Shown one piece after another: positions 8,668-17,895 of a stretch of DNA of 64,000 nucleotides. The DNA comes from Claveliimonas intestinigallinarum (GTDB taxonomy: Bacteria > Bacillota > Clostridia > Lachnospirales > Lachnospiraceae): assembly GCA_019115145.1 (NCBI GenBank), contig DXED01000001.1, positions 28,401-92,400 on the forward strand, given 5' to 3'. The translations under genes and the position numbers were made by a program. Position 1 is the stretch's first letter. The number at the start of each line of letters is the position of its first letter. The notes under the pieces are model-generated. The model saw nothing but the letters and a program-made list of their open reading frames with translations. It had not been told where the DNA came from and did not search any database.

Positions 8668-9972
8668 TTACTCTGCTGATGCCGCTGCCTCTGTAGCCCA
8701 TCCGTCCACAAATGCGCTTACAACTTTATCCCAGTTGGCATCTGTCTGATCTGCCGCATATGCAGTCAGCGCAGATCCTACGCCGTTTTTCCACTCTTCA
8801 GAAGGCATGGTTGAGAATACCCATGTCACAGGTGTTTTCCCGTCTTCCATGTACGCGTTGGCTTCGTTTACCAGTGTATTTTCAGACTCAAGGTTGGACT
8901 CGAACGGAATGACAAATCCCATATCCTTGCACATAGCCTCCACACCTTCATCGGAAGTTACACACCAGTTCATGAAATCCAGTGTTGCCTGGATATCTTC
9001 CTCAGATGCCTTGGAGTTTACACACCAGTAGTTCTCTGTTCCTGTGCAGACGCCCTGGTTCTCCTCGCCCTCAACTCCGATGTAGATTGGCAGAATGCCA
9101 AGGTTCTCATCCCCGATATCCGCAATGTTGTTGTACTCCCATGTACCGTTCTGATAGAAGACCGCTTCCTCTGTCACAAACTCTGCTGTAGAGTCATCGG
9201 CTGTCTTTGTGGAAATCTCTGTCGGTTCGCAGGTTGCATTATTGATGTACAGATCCCAGATCTGGCGGTAATTGTCAAGGTATGTGCCCTTGATGGCGTC
9301 TGTATTGTCAATGCCCTCATCCTTGTACTCATAGTAGATCGGAAGATTTGCCAGATGTGTCTTGAATCTCCAGTCAGATGAGCTGTCCATGCCTGCTGAT
9401 GTAAAAGCGGAAAATCCAAGTTCATCCTTTCTTGCCGTAATGTCTTCCACTACCTTTTTGAAGCTGTCAAAGTCTGTGATATCGTCTGCTGTGTAGCCTG
9501 CTTTCTCAAGAAGGTCCTTGTTGTAGATAATGCCGTAGTTCTCGATAACGTAGGCAATACCTGCCATCTTATCGCCGTCCATCAGCGCAAAACTGTCGTC
9601 TGTCAGCTCCCCTGCGATATCGGAGTCAGACAGATCATAGCAGTAGTCTTTCCAGCTTGCCAGTCCCACAGGTCCGTTTACCTGGAACAGGGTAGGCGCA
9701 TCTGTCTTTGCCATCTCTGATTTCAGTGTCTTCTCATACTCTCCGGAAGCCGCTGTCAGAACTGTAACCTCCACGCCGGTCTCCTCTGTGTAGACTTCCG
9801 CCAGTTCCTGCCAGTACTCGTCCGCCTCAGGCTTAAAGTTGAGGTAATATACCTTTCCTTCTGCCTCACTGCTGCCGCTGTCCCCGGAGTCAGAGGAGCT
9901 TCCACATCCTGCCACCAGGCCTGCTGTCATGGCTGCAACTAATAATAATGATATTACTTTTTTCTTTTTCAT
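8668..9972 (-). CDS. Extracellular sugar-binding lipoprotein of ABC importer
   Basis: Solute-binding protein of the CUT1 type, anchored outside the membrane. A Lys-rich start and hydrophobic segment lead to a lipobox (GLVAGCG) with the lipidated Cys near residue 23, then a Ser/Asp-rich linker and a family 1 binding fold to residue 434. I prefer the ATG at 9972 over the in-frame GTG at 9984. It heads the transporter unit (binding protein, MalF, MalG) and has a separate promoter downstream of the YesN/YesM unit. Confidence 0.92.
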   Translation of the reverse strand: MKKKKVISLLLVAAMTAGLVAGCGSSSDSGDSGSSEAEGKVYYLNFKPEADEYWQELAEVYTEETGVEVTVLTAASGEYEKTLKSEMAKTDAPTLFQVNGPVGLASWKDYCYDLSDSDIAGELTDDSFALMDGDKMAGIAYVIENYGIIYNKDLLEKAGYTADDITDFDSFKKVVEDITARKDELGFSAFTSAGMDSSSDWRFKTHLANLPIYYEYKDEGIDNTDAIKGTYLDNYRQIWDLYINNATCEPTEISTKTADDSTAEFVTEEAVFYQNGTWEYNNIADIGDENLGILPIYIGVEGEENQGVCTGTENYWCVNSKASEEDIQATLDFMNWCVTSDEGVEAMCKDMGFVIPFESNLESENTLVNEANAYMEDGKTPVTWVFSTMPSEEWKNGVGSALTAYAADQTDANWDKVVSAFVDGWATEAAASAE

Positions 9973-10014
9973 ATCCTTCCTCACCTTTCTGAAAACCTCT
10001 GTTTTCTTTGTTCT

Positions 10015-10050
10015 GGGACTATTATAACCGGCCGCTCTTCCTCCCCGTTA
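10015..10050 (-). promoter_or_regulatory. Promoter of the sugar transporter unit, probably activator-dependent
   Basis: A perfect -10 (TATAAT, minus strand, 10021-10026) lies about 50 bases before the binding-protein gene, but no good -35 is found at 16-18 bases; the nearest TTGATA is 22 away. This fits activation by the AraC-type regulator encoded just upstream. Inferred. Confidence 0.5.
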
Positions 10051-10073
10051 TCAAATAAAAAACCAGGAATGCC

Positions 10074-10115
10074 AAAAAAAATACTTCAGCGCCGGTATCT
10101 TCTCCGGCGCCGAAG
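10074..10115 (-). terminator. Terminator after the YesN/YesM/lipoprotein unit
   Basis: Minus-strand hairpin CTTCGGCGCCGG / CCGGCGCTGAAG with an eight-base loop followed by TATTTTTTTT, immediately after the second binding-protein gene. It separates the regulatory unit from the transporter unit. Confidence 0.85.
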
Positions 10116-10117
10116 CA

Positions 10118-11416
10118 TCACTGCTCCTCCAGAAATTCCTGGATGCTCTCATCTTCTTTTTTTGTAAATTCCTCCGGGCTGATCTTCCCCTGGGCCAGAT
10201 CTGGAAGGATGGTTCCCAGCGTCTCCTCCTGCAGGATGGAGTTCCATTTCACCTGGTAGTTGGGGACAAGGACCGGGCCGCTTTTGTAGGTCTCTATATA
10301 GTCCCGCTCTGCCTGGGTCAGGGAATCCGGACTCTGTTCAAACAGCTCCTCCCTCTGCTCCATGTTCATCTGCGTGCGCAGCTTCAGAAGAGCCGCCGCC
10401 CCCTCTTTGACTTCCTGGCTGTAGCTGGACACAATGGCCCAGCCGAATGTCTCCGGGGATGAGATCAGCCTGTTTTCCGGAAATGCCGAGAACCTTACTT
10501 TGTCCTGCCACTCTTCGGGAATCTGATCCATCATCCAGTATCCATTGGGGATCATGGCTGCCTTCCCGGAGAAAAAATTCTCATAGGACACATCAAAATC
10601 CACATACAGCGCATCACCTGTGGTGTACTGAAACAGCCGCTCCAGTGTCCGGGCAATGCGCAGCCCGCTTTCATTCTGGTAGGTGTCCGGGTAAAACTGC
10701 TGCATGAACTGCGCCCCTTCCTCCGTGGAGGCCGCCTCCGCCGTGGCAAAAAGCATGGGCGCCCAGGCCGTCCCCTCCGTATGAAGGGCCAGCGGAGTGA
10801 TGCCGCAGCTCTCCAGCTTCTCGCAGCACTCCCAGAATTCCTCCCATGTTTCGGGAAATTTTTCAATACCTGCCTGGGCAAACAGCTCTTCGTTCCAGAA
10901 GATCCCGGAACAGGAAAATGCCGCCGTACTGACAGGCCCCAGATAGATACTGCCGTCCTCCTCGCTGCAGGACTCCAGCACCGACGGCTCGATCATCTCC
11001 ATCCACTCTTCATCTTCCTTGATATACCCGGACAGTTCCTCGATCCTGCCATCCTGGATCATCGTATAATAGAAAGCGGGAAGCATCCGGAGATCTGTAA
11101 TAACTGCCGGGAGGGTATCTGTCACATTCTGCCGTTTCAGGTTCTGCCGGTACTCTTCCTCCGTCTCCATGACCCACTCCACATCCGCCTGCCACTTCCC
11201 ATCATACAGTTCATTGAATGCCTGGATCACATCCTCCTCATTTTTGTTGCCTGTAGAGGAGTCCACGATCAGGATGACCGGGATAGACACCTCCTCCCCG
11301 CCTGCGTTTTCCTCTGTCTGCCTTCCCGCGCAGCCTGCGGCTGCCACGGCGAAAAGCAGGGAAACCGCTGCCACCTGTATCTCTCTTCCTCTAAATCTGT
11401 ATCTGTTCCTGCTCAT
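10118..11416 (-). CDS. Second sugar-binding lipoprotein, linked to YesM/YesN
   Basis: Extracellular solute-binding protein with lipobox (FAVAAAGCAG) and a family 1 fold of about 430 residues, divergent from the binding protein of the transporter unit. The ATG at 11416 has AGGAGG just upstream and overlaps the end of the kinase gene by 26 bases. Co-expression with the kinase and regulator rather than the permeases suggests a role in presenting ligand to the sensor, but it could equally be a second binding protein for the same permeases. Confidence 0.85.
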   Translation of the reverse strand: MSRNRYRFRGREIQVAAVSLLFAVAAAGCAGRQTEENAGGEEVSIPVILIVDSSTGNKNEEDVIQAFNELYDGKWQADVEWVMETEEEYRQNLKRQNVTDTLPAVITDLRMLPAFYYTMIQDGRIEELSGYIKEDEEWMEMIEPSVLESCSEEDGSIYLGPVSTAAFSCSGIFWNEELFAQAGIEKFPETWEEFWECCEKLESCGITPLALHTEGTAWAPMLFATAEAASTEEGAQFMQQFYPDTYQNESGLRIARTLERLFQYTTGDALYVDFDVSYENFFSGKAAMIPNGYWMMDQIPEEWQDKVRFSAFPENRLISSPETFGWAIVSSYSQEVKEGAAALLKLRTQMNMEQREELFEQSPDSLTQAERDYIETYKSGPVLVPNYQVKWNSILQEETLGTILPDLAQGKISPEEFTKKEDESIQEFLEEQ

Positions 11417-13193
11417 ATGCCTCCTGCCCGTCTCCCCGGGGAATTTTGATCGTACATGTTGTTCCATCTTCCTGTGCTCTGCAGTAAAAGGCTGCCCCGT
11501 CCCCGTACTTCAGTCTGAGCCGGGTCAGAATATTTACCACGCCGTAGCCGTGCCTCTTATCCGGAAAGCAGTTTTTCATCTCCCCTAAGGGCAGCTTGTT
11601 CATTCCGTTGATCTTCTGCACCATGTCCGCCTCCATGGGGGTACCGTTATTGTACACCTCCAGGTACAGCTCCTCTTCTTCCTTCCACACGGTGATCCGG
11701 ATCTGTCCTCCCTCAAAAATATCCCGGAATCCATACTTTACTGCATTTTCCACAAGCGGCTGCAGGACCAGCTTCAGAACAGTTGTGTGGGCGGCATCCA
11801 CCCGGCAGTCTACCTGGTAGGAGAAAAGATCTTTGTTTCGTATCTGCTGGATCTCCATGTAACTCTTCACATTCTCCAGCTCGTCTTCCACAGTCACTAT
11901 ATCGTTTCCTTTGCTCAGCGACAGCCGCAGATATCTGGACAGGGCCTGGATCATCCGCATAGTTGTCTCTTCCTTGTTGATCCGCGCCAGCATATAGATC
12001 GTATCCAGTGTATTGTACAGAAAATGAGGATTGATCTGGCTGATCAGCATGTTCAGCTCCGATGTGCGCAGCTCTCTCTCCTGCTCCTTGATCTCCTCCA
12101 GCAGCCTCTGGATATTCCCGAGCAGTTCATTGTAGGAGTGACCGATCTCGTCCAGCTCTGTGTTTGTGTGAAGCTCTATGGTCCGGTCAAAATTGCTGCC
12201 GTCAAATTCCGCCATGGCCGTCCGGATCTCCTGGATGGGCTTTGTAAATCTTCTGGAGAAATAAATACTCAGCACCGCGGCCGCAGCCAGCACCACAAGA
12301 TAGATCCCGGCCAGCACCAGGAAAACAGGGAAGATCCCCTGGTTCAGCACCCTGTCCGGCACAAAGGAAAAGACCGCCAGCCCGCTGGCCTCATCCCGGT
12401 ACGCCGACAGAACGCCTCCCGGAACACTCTCCCCCTCCAGGATCATGCCGGCAGACCCGCTCCCGGCGATACGCTCCGCTATATCCGCCTGGCGCTTCTT
12501 ACCCACGCTGAATTCCTCCGGAACCGAGGAAAAACAGAGCTGCCCTTTGGCGTCGATAATGCCAACCGCTGCCTCGCTTGTCAGCTCTCCACTTGTCCCT
12601 GTGATCCCTTCCAGAAACGCATCATCCATCCTGAAGAACAGCATCCCGGGCTCGTGGGCGTACTCCATGCTCCGGACATACCTTCCGATAAAAAGCGCCT
12701 CCTGCTCTGTTCCAAAAAGCGTATCTTTCGCCCAGAACCATTTCGTCCGGGCGTAGTCCTCTCCCAGATACTCCTGGAAACCGCTGTCCGTCACATCCTC
12801 ATAGGTTACATCTGAATAGGATTTACTGTATACGTTCCCTTTATTATCCACATAGCAGTAATCCGCGATGTGCTCCAGCCCCACATAGGCGAAATATTTA
12901 CTCAGACCAATGCGGCTGACTTCCTCCAGCCCCTTACTGCGCAGGCTCTGCTGCACATCGTCATAGAGGACGCACTCTGCCGTCGCCTCGTCGCTCTGGC
13001 GGAACAGATTTTCCAGGCTGATGCCCATTCTCTCCGTCATAAACTCGTATTTTGCGATCACCGCTCGGGTCAGCCTGTTCTTCACATACAGGCCGGCCCC
13101 CAGGCTGGAGAGAAGAAGCGCAAGCCCCAGGAGCGCCGCCGTATACTTCAGATATTTTTTCTGTATACCGGATACCTTCTCGTTTCTTTTCAT
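11391..13193 (-). CDS. YesM-type sensor histidine kinase
   Basis: Membrane sensor kinase of the LytS/YesM family, 600 residues. A helix near 18-38, an extracytoplasmic sensor region to about 285, a second helix near 290-315, a HAMP linker, and the His box (SQINPHFLYNTLDTIYML) with the family's HFLYN motif, then a GHKL ATPase domain with the N-box (VENAVKYGF) and a late glycine motif (GYGVVNI). It should phosphorylate the AraC-type regulator encoded just upstream. The ribosome site is weak. Confidence 0.93.
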   Translation of the reverse strand: MKRNEKVSGIQKKYLKYTAALLGLALLLSSLGAGLYVKNRLTRAVIAKYEFMTERMGISLENLFRQSDEATAECVLYDDVQQSLRSKGLEEVSRIGLSKYFAYVGLEHIADYCYVDNKGNVYSKSYSDVTYEDVTDSGFQEYLGEDYARTKWFWAKDTLFGTEQEALFIGRYVRSMEYAHEPGMLFFRMDDAFLEGITGTSGELTSEAAVGIIDAKGQLCFSSVPEEFSVGKKRQADIAERIAGSGSAGMILEGESVPGGVLSAYRDEASGLAVFSFVPDRVLNQGIFPVFLVLAGIYLVVLAAAAVLSIYFSRRFTKPIQEIRTAMAEFDGSNFDRTIELHTNTELDEIGHSYNELLGNIQRLLEEIKEQERELRTSELNMLISQINPHFLYNTLDTIYMLARINKEETTMRMIQALSRYLRLSLSKGNDIVTVEDELENVKSYMEIQQIRNKDLFSYQVDCRVDAAHTTVLKLVLQPLVENAVKYGFRDIFEGGQIRITVWKEEEELYLEVYNNGTPMEADMVQKINGMNKLPLGEMKNCFPDKRHGYGVVNILTRLRLKYGDGAAFYCRAQEDGTTCTIKIPRGDGQEAYEQEQIQI

Positions 13194-13205
13194 ATCGATT
13201 TCTGT

Positions 13206-14807
13206 CTATCCCTCGTACTCTTTCTTGTATTCGCTTGGGAGCTTCCCCGTGTACTGCTTGAACACATGGGAAAAATAGGACGGGTTGTGGATCCCCACCG
13301 CCTCACAGATATCTCCGATACTGCCTTTTCCTTCCTCCAGCAGCTTTTTGGCCTTCTCCATCCTCTGCTGGAGAAGATACTGCTTGAACGTCATGTGGAA
13401 CGTATTTTTAAACACCCTTCCGAAATAGACCGGGTTCAGATAAATGTGGGAGGCCACAGATACAATGGACAGCTCCTCATCCCTGAGATGTTCCTCTATA
13501 TAAGCCACTGCCTCTGACATGTACTCTTTAAAATATCTCGTCTCATCCTGCTTTGCGTCACTTTTTCTCACTTCAATGGCCGCGCACAGAATCCGGTAAC
13601 AGACATCCACCATCTTTGCCGTGCCGATGGTTCCCAGATTATCGTAGTAGCCCCGGAACTTTTCCCGGATATCCTCTGACAGCCCGTAAGACGCCTGGAG
13701 CATGAGTTCCACTTTCAGCATCATCCGGTGGAGATGCTGCCGCTGCTGTTCCTCCTCGTGAGGCAGCCCGTAGACAAACTGGACAAAGGCCTCCTTCAGC
13801 TCTTTCTCACTGTTCCTGCGCACAGCGTTCACGATCAGATTGTCCACGTCCCCGCTTTCTCCGGCCGTCGCCGCCTGGTCCGGCAGCTCCACCCCCTCCG
13901 GGGAAGTAAAAGCACCCGCTCCGGACACACTGGCAATCTCGAACAGCTTCCGGGCTTCCACATAACTTCTTTTGATCCCGGCAATTCCTTTGTAGGGCTT
14001 GGATATGGCGGCTATAACCCTGCTCTGCTCCTCCTTTTTGATGTATTCCAGGAAGTGCTTCAGCTTTCCCACCGCCTCTTTGTCCGTGGTGCGGACGATA
14101 AAGGCGCTGCCCGTCTCCTCGCCGTCGGCCCGCCAGCAGAAATAGCGGCTCTCCAGCTCCTCTTCCAGCCTTTTAAGAAGCGCAAATCTGGCCGCTTCAT
14201 AATCCAGGTAATCCGTGATCTTGTAGGCCACATCTATATCCGCGTACACAGTGATAAAGCGCTCCTCATTTCCAGGCATGTCTCCCAGCGTCCGGAAGAC
14301 TTCTTCCACCTTTTCCTCCGGTAGCCTGTCCCGGACATAATTCTGCACAACCACCTGCTGAAAGCTGGTTCCATCCTTCACCAGCAGCTTCTCCCAGCTC
14401 TCATACCTGGCCTCCTGCTCCATCTGCTCCATGCAGGTCCGGTAGGCTGCCTCCATGGTCTCCCGCAGCTTCTCATCCTCAATAGGCTTCAGCAGATAAG
14501 CGAAGGCCCCCAGATCGTAGGCCTGCTGGGCATAGTCAAAATCCCGGTAGGCGCTGAGGACGATAAACATGCAGTCCATGTCCGTTTTCTGGATCTCCTC
14601 CATCACCATTAGCCCCGTGATCTGTTTCATCCGGATATCTGTCAGCACCACATGGGGCTTTGTCTCTTTGATCACCTCTATGGCCTGCTCGCCGCTCTGG
14701 GCTGAGCCCACTACCTTAAAACCCATGTCCGCCCAGTCGTAGGTGTCAAGCAGTCCCTGCAGCAGGATAGGTTCATCGTCCACGATCACAAGTTTCAATA
14801 ATTTCAT
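13206..14807 (-). CDS. YesN-type response regulator with AraC DNA-binding domain
   Basis: Transcription regulator of 533 residues: receiver domain (about 1-120, acidic pair VDDE, phospho-Asp in VVLTDIRM, Lys in LLKPIED), a long middle region, and two AraC helix-turn-helix motifs at the C terminus (VYFGRVFKNTFHMTFKQYL; ICEAVGIHNPSYFSHVFKQ). It is first in the unit with YesM and a binding lipoprotein. It probably activates the adjacent transporter promoter in response to an oligosaccharide. Confidence 0.93.
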   Translation of the reverse strand: MKLLKLVIVDDEPILLQGLLDTYDWADMGFKVVGSAQSGEQAIEVIKETKPHVVLTDIRMKQITGLMVMEEIQKTDMDCMFIVLSAYRDFDYAQQAYDLGAFAYLLKPIEDEKLRETMEAAYRTCMEQMEQEARYESWEKLLVKDGTSFQQVVVQNYVRDRLPEEKVEEVFRTLGDMPGNEERFITVYADIDVAYKITDYLDYEAARFALLKRLEEELESRYFCWRADGEETGSAFIVRTTDKEAVGKLKHFLEYIKKEEQSRVIAAISKPYKGIAGIKRSYVEARKLFEIASVSGAGAFTSPEGVELPDQAATAGESGDVDNLIVNAVRRNSEKELKEAFVQFVYGLPHEEEQQRQHLHRMMLKVELMLQASYGLSEDIREKFRGYYDNLGTIGTAKMVDVCYRILCAAIEVRKSDAKQDETRYFKEYMSEAVAYIEEHLRDEELSIVSVASHIYLNPVYFGRVFKNTFHMTFKQYLLQQRMEKAKKLLEEGKGSIGDICEAVGIHNPSYFSHVFKQYTGKLPSEYKKEYEG

Positions 14808-14974
14808 AAAAACCTCTTCTCCCAGGAGCGCCCGGCCAGCCCCTCCGCCGTCCGGTACACTGAGTCTATCTTATCATATCATCACGTACTATTTTAAGTC
14901 CTCCGGGAGAAAAACCTGTAACAAAAACTATACCTGGCATGCAAAAAATTAAACCTGTGTGTTTTCCAGACACA

Positions 14975-15018
14975 AAAAGAGCACTCCTTGAAAGATCTCT
15001 CCTCCAAAAAGTGCTCTT
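14975..15018 (-). terminator. Terminator of lysS
   Basis: Minus-strand hairpin AAGAGCACT / AGTGCTCTT with a long loop followed by a T-run, 35 bases after the lysS stop. Confidence 0.75.
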
Positions 15019-15048
15019 CTGCAGTCTCATTTCTTATATTTTCTATTT

Positions 15049-16989
15049 TTAGTACAACTTTGCTCCTGCCGGAATCTGGTCATCCACCATCAGCAGGTTC
15101 AGCCCCTCATGTCCGTCATACTCGTACACCGCGCTGATCAGCATACCCTCGGAGTCAATGCCCATCATCTTCCTGGGCGGAAGGTTTGTAATGGCGATCG
15201 CTGTCTTTCCGACCAGCTCCTCCGGCTCGTAGTACTCGTGGATACCGCTCAGGATCGTGCGCTTCCGGTCTGTCCCGTCGTTCAGGGTGAACTTCAGGAG
15301 CTTCTTGCTCTTGGGGACCGCCTCGCAGGCCTCGATCTTCACGGCGCGGAAATCGGACCGGCTGAACGTCTCGAAGTCCACCATATCTTCAAACAGGGGC
15401 TCTATCTTCACCCTGGACAGGTCAAGAGCAGGAGCGGATACCGCCGCTGTCTGTGCCGGCGCAACGGACTGAGCCTCGTTGTTTGCCGCGTTCTTTGCGG
15501 CACCCTGACTCTTCATGGTCGGAAACAGGAGCACGTCCCTGATGGCCGCGGAGTCTGTCAGGAGCATGCACATCCTGTCAATACCGAAGCCAATTCCGCC
15601 TGTGGGCGGCATGCCGATCTCCAGCGCGTTCAGGAAATCTTCATCTGTATGCTCGGCCTCCTCGTCGCCTGCTGCCGCATTGGCATCCTGCTGGGCAAAA
15701 CGCTCTCTCTGGTCAATGGGGTCGTTCAGCTCAGAGTAGGCATTGGCCATCTCCCAGCCGTTCATGAAGAACTCAAAGCGCTCCACGTAGTCCGGATCAT
15801 CCGGCTTTTTCTTTGTGAGCGGTGAGATCTCGATCGGATGGTCTGTGACAAAGGTAGGCTGGATCAGGTGTTCCTCCGCATACTCCTCAAAGAACATGCT
15901 CAGAATGTCGCCCTTCTTATGACGCTCCTCATAGGCAATGTGATGCTCGTCCGCAAGCTTTTTCGCGTCCTCTGTTGTCTTCACCTCATTCCAGTCGATG
16001 CCTGCGTATTTCTTCACAGCATCCACCATAGTGATCCTCTCAAAGGGCTTGCCAAGATCGATCTCCACACCGTTGTAGGTGATGGTGGTAGTTCCCAGCA
16101 CCTCCTGGGCCACATGGCGATACAGGTTCTCGGTGAGATCCATCATTCCGTTGTAGTCTGTGTAAGCCTGGTACAGCTCCATCAGGGTGAACTCCGGGTT
16201 GTGTCTTGTGTCCAGTCCCTCGTTTCTGAACACCCGGCCGATCTCGTAAACTCTCTCCAGGCCGCCCACGATCAGTCTCTTCAGGTAGAGCTCCAGGGAA
16301 ATACGGAGCTTGAAGTCCTCTCCCAGAGCGTTGAAATGTGTCTCGAAGGGTCTGGCCGCAGCGCCGCCGGCATTGCTTACCAGCATGGGGGTCTCCACCT
16401 CGAGAAATCCCTGGCTGTCCAGGTATCTGCGGATTGAGCTGATAATGTGGGATCTCTTGATAAATGTATCCCGCACCTCCGGGTTCATGATCAGATCCAC
16501 GTACCTCTGGCGGTAGCGTGTGTCTGTGTTTGTCAGGCCGTGGAATTTCTCCGGCAGGATCTGAAGGCTCTTGGACAGGAGCTTCACCGCAGAGGCGTGA
16601 ATGGAAATCTCGCCTGTCTTTGTCTTGAAGACCTCGCCCTCAATGCCCACGATATCGCCGATATCCAGCTTCTTGAACTCCTTGTAGGGCTCCTCACCAA
16701 CGCTGTCTCTCGCCACATAGGACTGAATATTGCCGCTCTGGTCCAGAACATTACAGAAAGAAGCCTTGCCCATCACGCGCTTCTGCATGATACGGCCGGC
16801 AACGGACACGTGCTTGCCCTCCATCTCCTCATAATGATCTTTGATGTCAGCCGCATGGCATGTCACATCATACTTTGTAATCTTAAACGGGTCCTTCCCG
16901 TTTGCCTGGAGATCCGCCAGCTTTTCGCGGCGCACCTTCCTGAGCTGGTTCACATCCTGTTCCTGTACATTGTTCTGCTGCCTGGTCAC
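15049..16989 (-). CDS. lysS: Lysyl-tRNA synthetase (class II) with C-terminal tRNA-binding domain
   Basis: Charges tRNA-Lys with lysine in the cytoplasm. An N-terminal OB fold binds the anticodon (about 55-160); the class II core follows with motif 2 (FRNEGLDTRHNPEFT) and motif 3 (GIGFGIDRMCML). After an Ala-rich linker near residue 510, the last ~110 residues form a second OB domain of the Trbp111/EMAPII type (DFRAVKIEACEAVPKSKKLL; LPPRKMMGIDSEGM), usually found on MetRS. At about 646 residues the protein is some 150 longer than standard LysRS. GTG at 16989 is the likely start because AAGGAG sits eight bases upstream; GTG at 16998 would overlap the site. Confidence 0.93.
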   Translation of the reverse strand: MTRQQNNVQEQDVNQLRKVRREKLADLQANGKDPFKITKYDVTCHAADIKDHYEEMEGKHVSVAGRIMQKRVMGKASFCNVLDQSGNIQSYVARDSVGEEPYKEFKKLDIGDIVGIEGEVFKTKTGEISIHASAVKLLSKSLQILPEKFHGLTNTDTRYRQRYVDLIMNPEVRDTFIKRSHIISSIRRYLDSQGFLEVETPMLVSNAGGAAARPFETHFNALGEDFKLRISLELYLKRLIVGGLERVYEIGRVFRNEGLDTRHNPEFTLMELYQAYTDYNGMMDLTENLYRHVAQEVLGTTTITYNGVEIDLGKPFERITMVDAVKKYAGIDWNEVKTTEDAKKLADEHHIAYEERHKKGDILSMFFEEYAEEHLIQPTFVTDHPIEISPLTKKKPDDPDYVERFEFFMNGWEMANAYSELNDPIDQRERFAQQDANAAAGDEEAEHTDEDFLNALEIGMPPTGGIGFGIDRMCMLLTDSAAIRDVLLFPTMKSQGAAKNAANNEAQSVAPAQTAAVSAPALDLSRVKIEPLFEDMVDFETFSRSDFRAVKIEACEAVPKSKKLLKFTLNDGTDRKRTILSGIHEYYEPEELVGKTAIAITNLPPRKMMGIDSEGMLISAVYEYDGHEGLNLLMVDDQIPAGAKLY

Positions 16990-17170
16990 TTTATTCACTC
17001 CTTCTTTTTCTTCTTATTCTTGTACTTATTCTGTACCTGTTCTCTTGCTATCTGTACTCTTATATCCGTATGGCTCCTTCGCCCAAATCCATCCGCCTGC
17101 GTCTGCCTGGTCTGACCTGATCCTGTCGCTTCCGGTCCGGTCAGCCCTCATCCGGCCTGCGGGATTTAGT

Positions 17171-17653
17171 TTAAATGGAGCGCTCGATCTTAAGTACCTT
17201 GTACACCAGTTCCCCTGCCTGCGTCTCCACAGTCACTTCATCGCCCTCCTCGTGGCCCAGAAGCGCCTGACCCACCGGGGACTCATTGGAAATCTTGCCC
17301 TGGAGACTGTTTGCCTCGGTGGAGCCAACAATCTTGAATTCCATCTCCTCCTCGAATTCCTCGTCGTAGACAGTCACTGTGCAGCCAATGCTGATCTTGT
17401 CCAAATTGACCTCATCCTCCACAACGACCTCTGCGTTCTTCAGGATCTTCTCCAGCTCCTCAATACGGGCCTCGATATCTCTCTGCTCGTCCTTGGCTGC
17501 ATCGTACTCAGCGTTCTCGGACAGGTCTCCCTGCTCCCTTGCCTCCTTGATCTTTCCGGCAACCTCTTTCCGTTTTACAACCTTCAGGTTCTCCAGTTCA
17601 TCCTCCAGCTTTTTCAGGCCTTCGTAGGTCAGAATTGTCTTTTTTTCTTCCAT
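17171..17653 (-). CDS. greA: Transcription elongation factor GreA
   Basis: Rescues backtracked RNA polymerase by stimulating transcript cleavage. The N-terminal coiled coil carries the acidic tip (EQGDLSENAEYDAAKDEQ, about 41-58), and a C-terminal FKBP-like domain ends at residue 160, the standard length. It lies 170 bases upstream of lysS with no terminator between, so the two are probably co-transcribed. Confidence 0.96.
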   Translation of the reverse strand: MEEKKTILTYEGLKKLEDELENLKVVKRKEVAGKIKEAREQGDLSENAEYDAAKDEQRDIEARIEELEKILKNAEVVVEDEVNLDKISIGCTVTVYDEEFEEEMEFKIVGSTEANSLQGKISNESPVGQALLGHEEGDEVTVETQAGELVYKVLKIERSI

Positions 17654-17813
17654 TTTGATCCTCTCCTCTTCCTGCTTACATTCTGTCTATTTTACAGAAG
17701 TTTTCTTCTGTTTAAGTCCACTTTCACAATTTCAATATTATACATAACGTCTTTTTCAATGTCAATACATTTTTCCCCTTAACTGTATACTTAATATATA
17801 CGTAAGAAACGCA

Positions 17814-17854
17814 AAAAAGAACAGGGACACCACCTGATTGTGATGCCCTGTTCC
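17814..17854 (-). terminator. Terminator of the argF-birA-coaX-dus unit
   Basis: Minus-strand hairpin GAACAGGG...CCCTGTTC, with an inner ATCAC/GTGGT extension, followed by TTTTTTG, about 40 bases after the dus stop. Confidence 0.85.
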
Positions 17855-17895
17855 CGCTTGATTTATACAGACGGACAAACCCTTTTTAATTTCTT

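Noticed and set aside
11787..12815. Long plus-strand frame opposite the YesM-type kinase
   Set aside because: Low-information His/Leu-rich product, antisense to a complete kinase.
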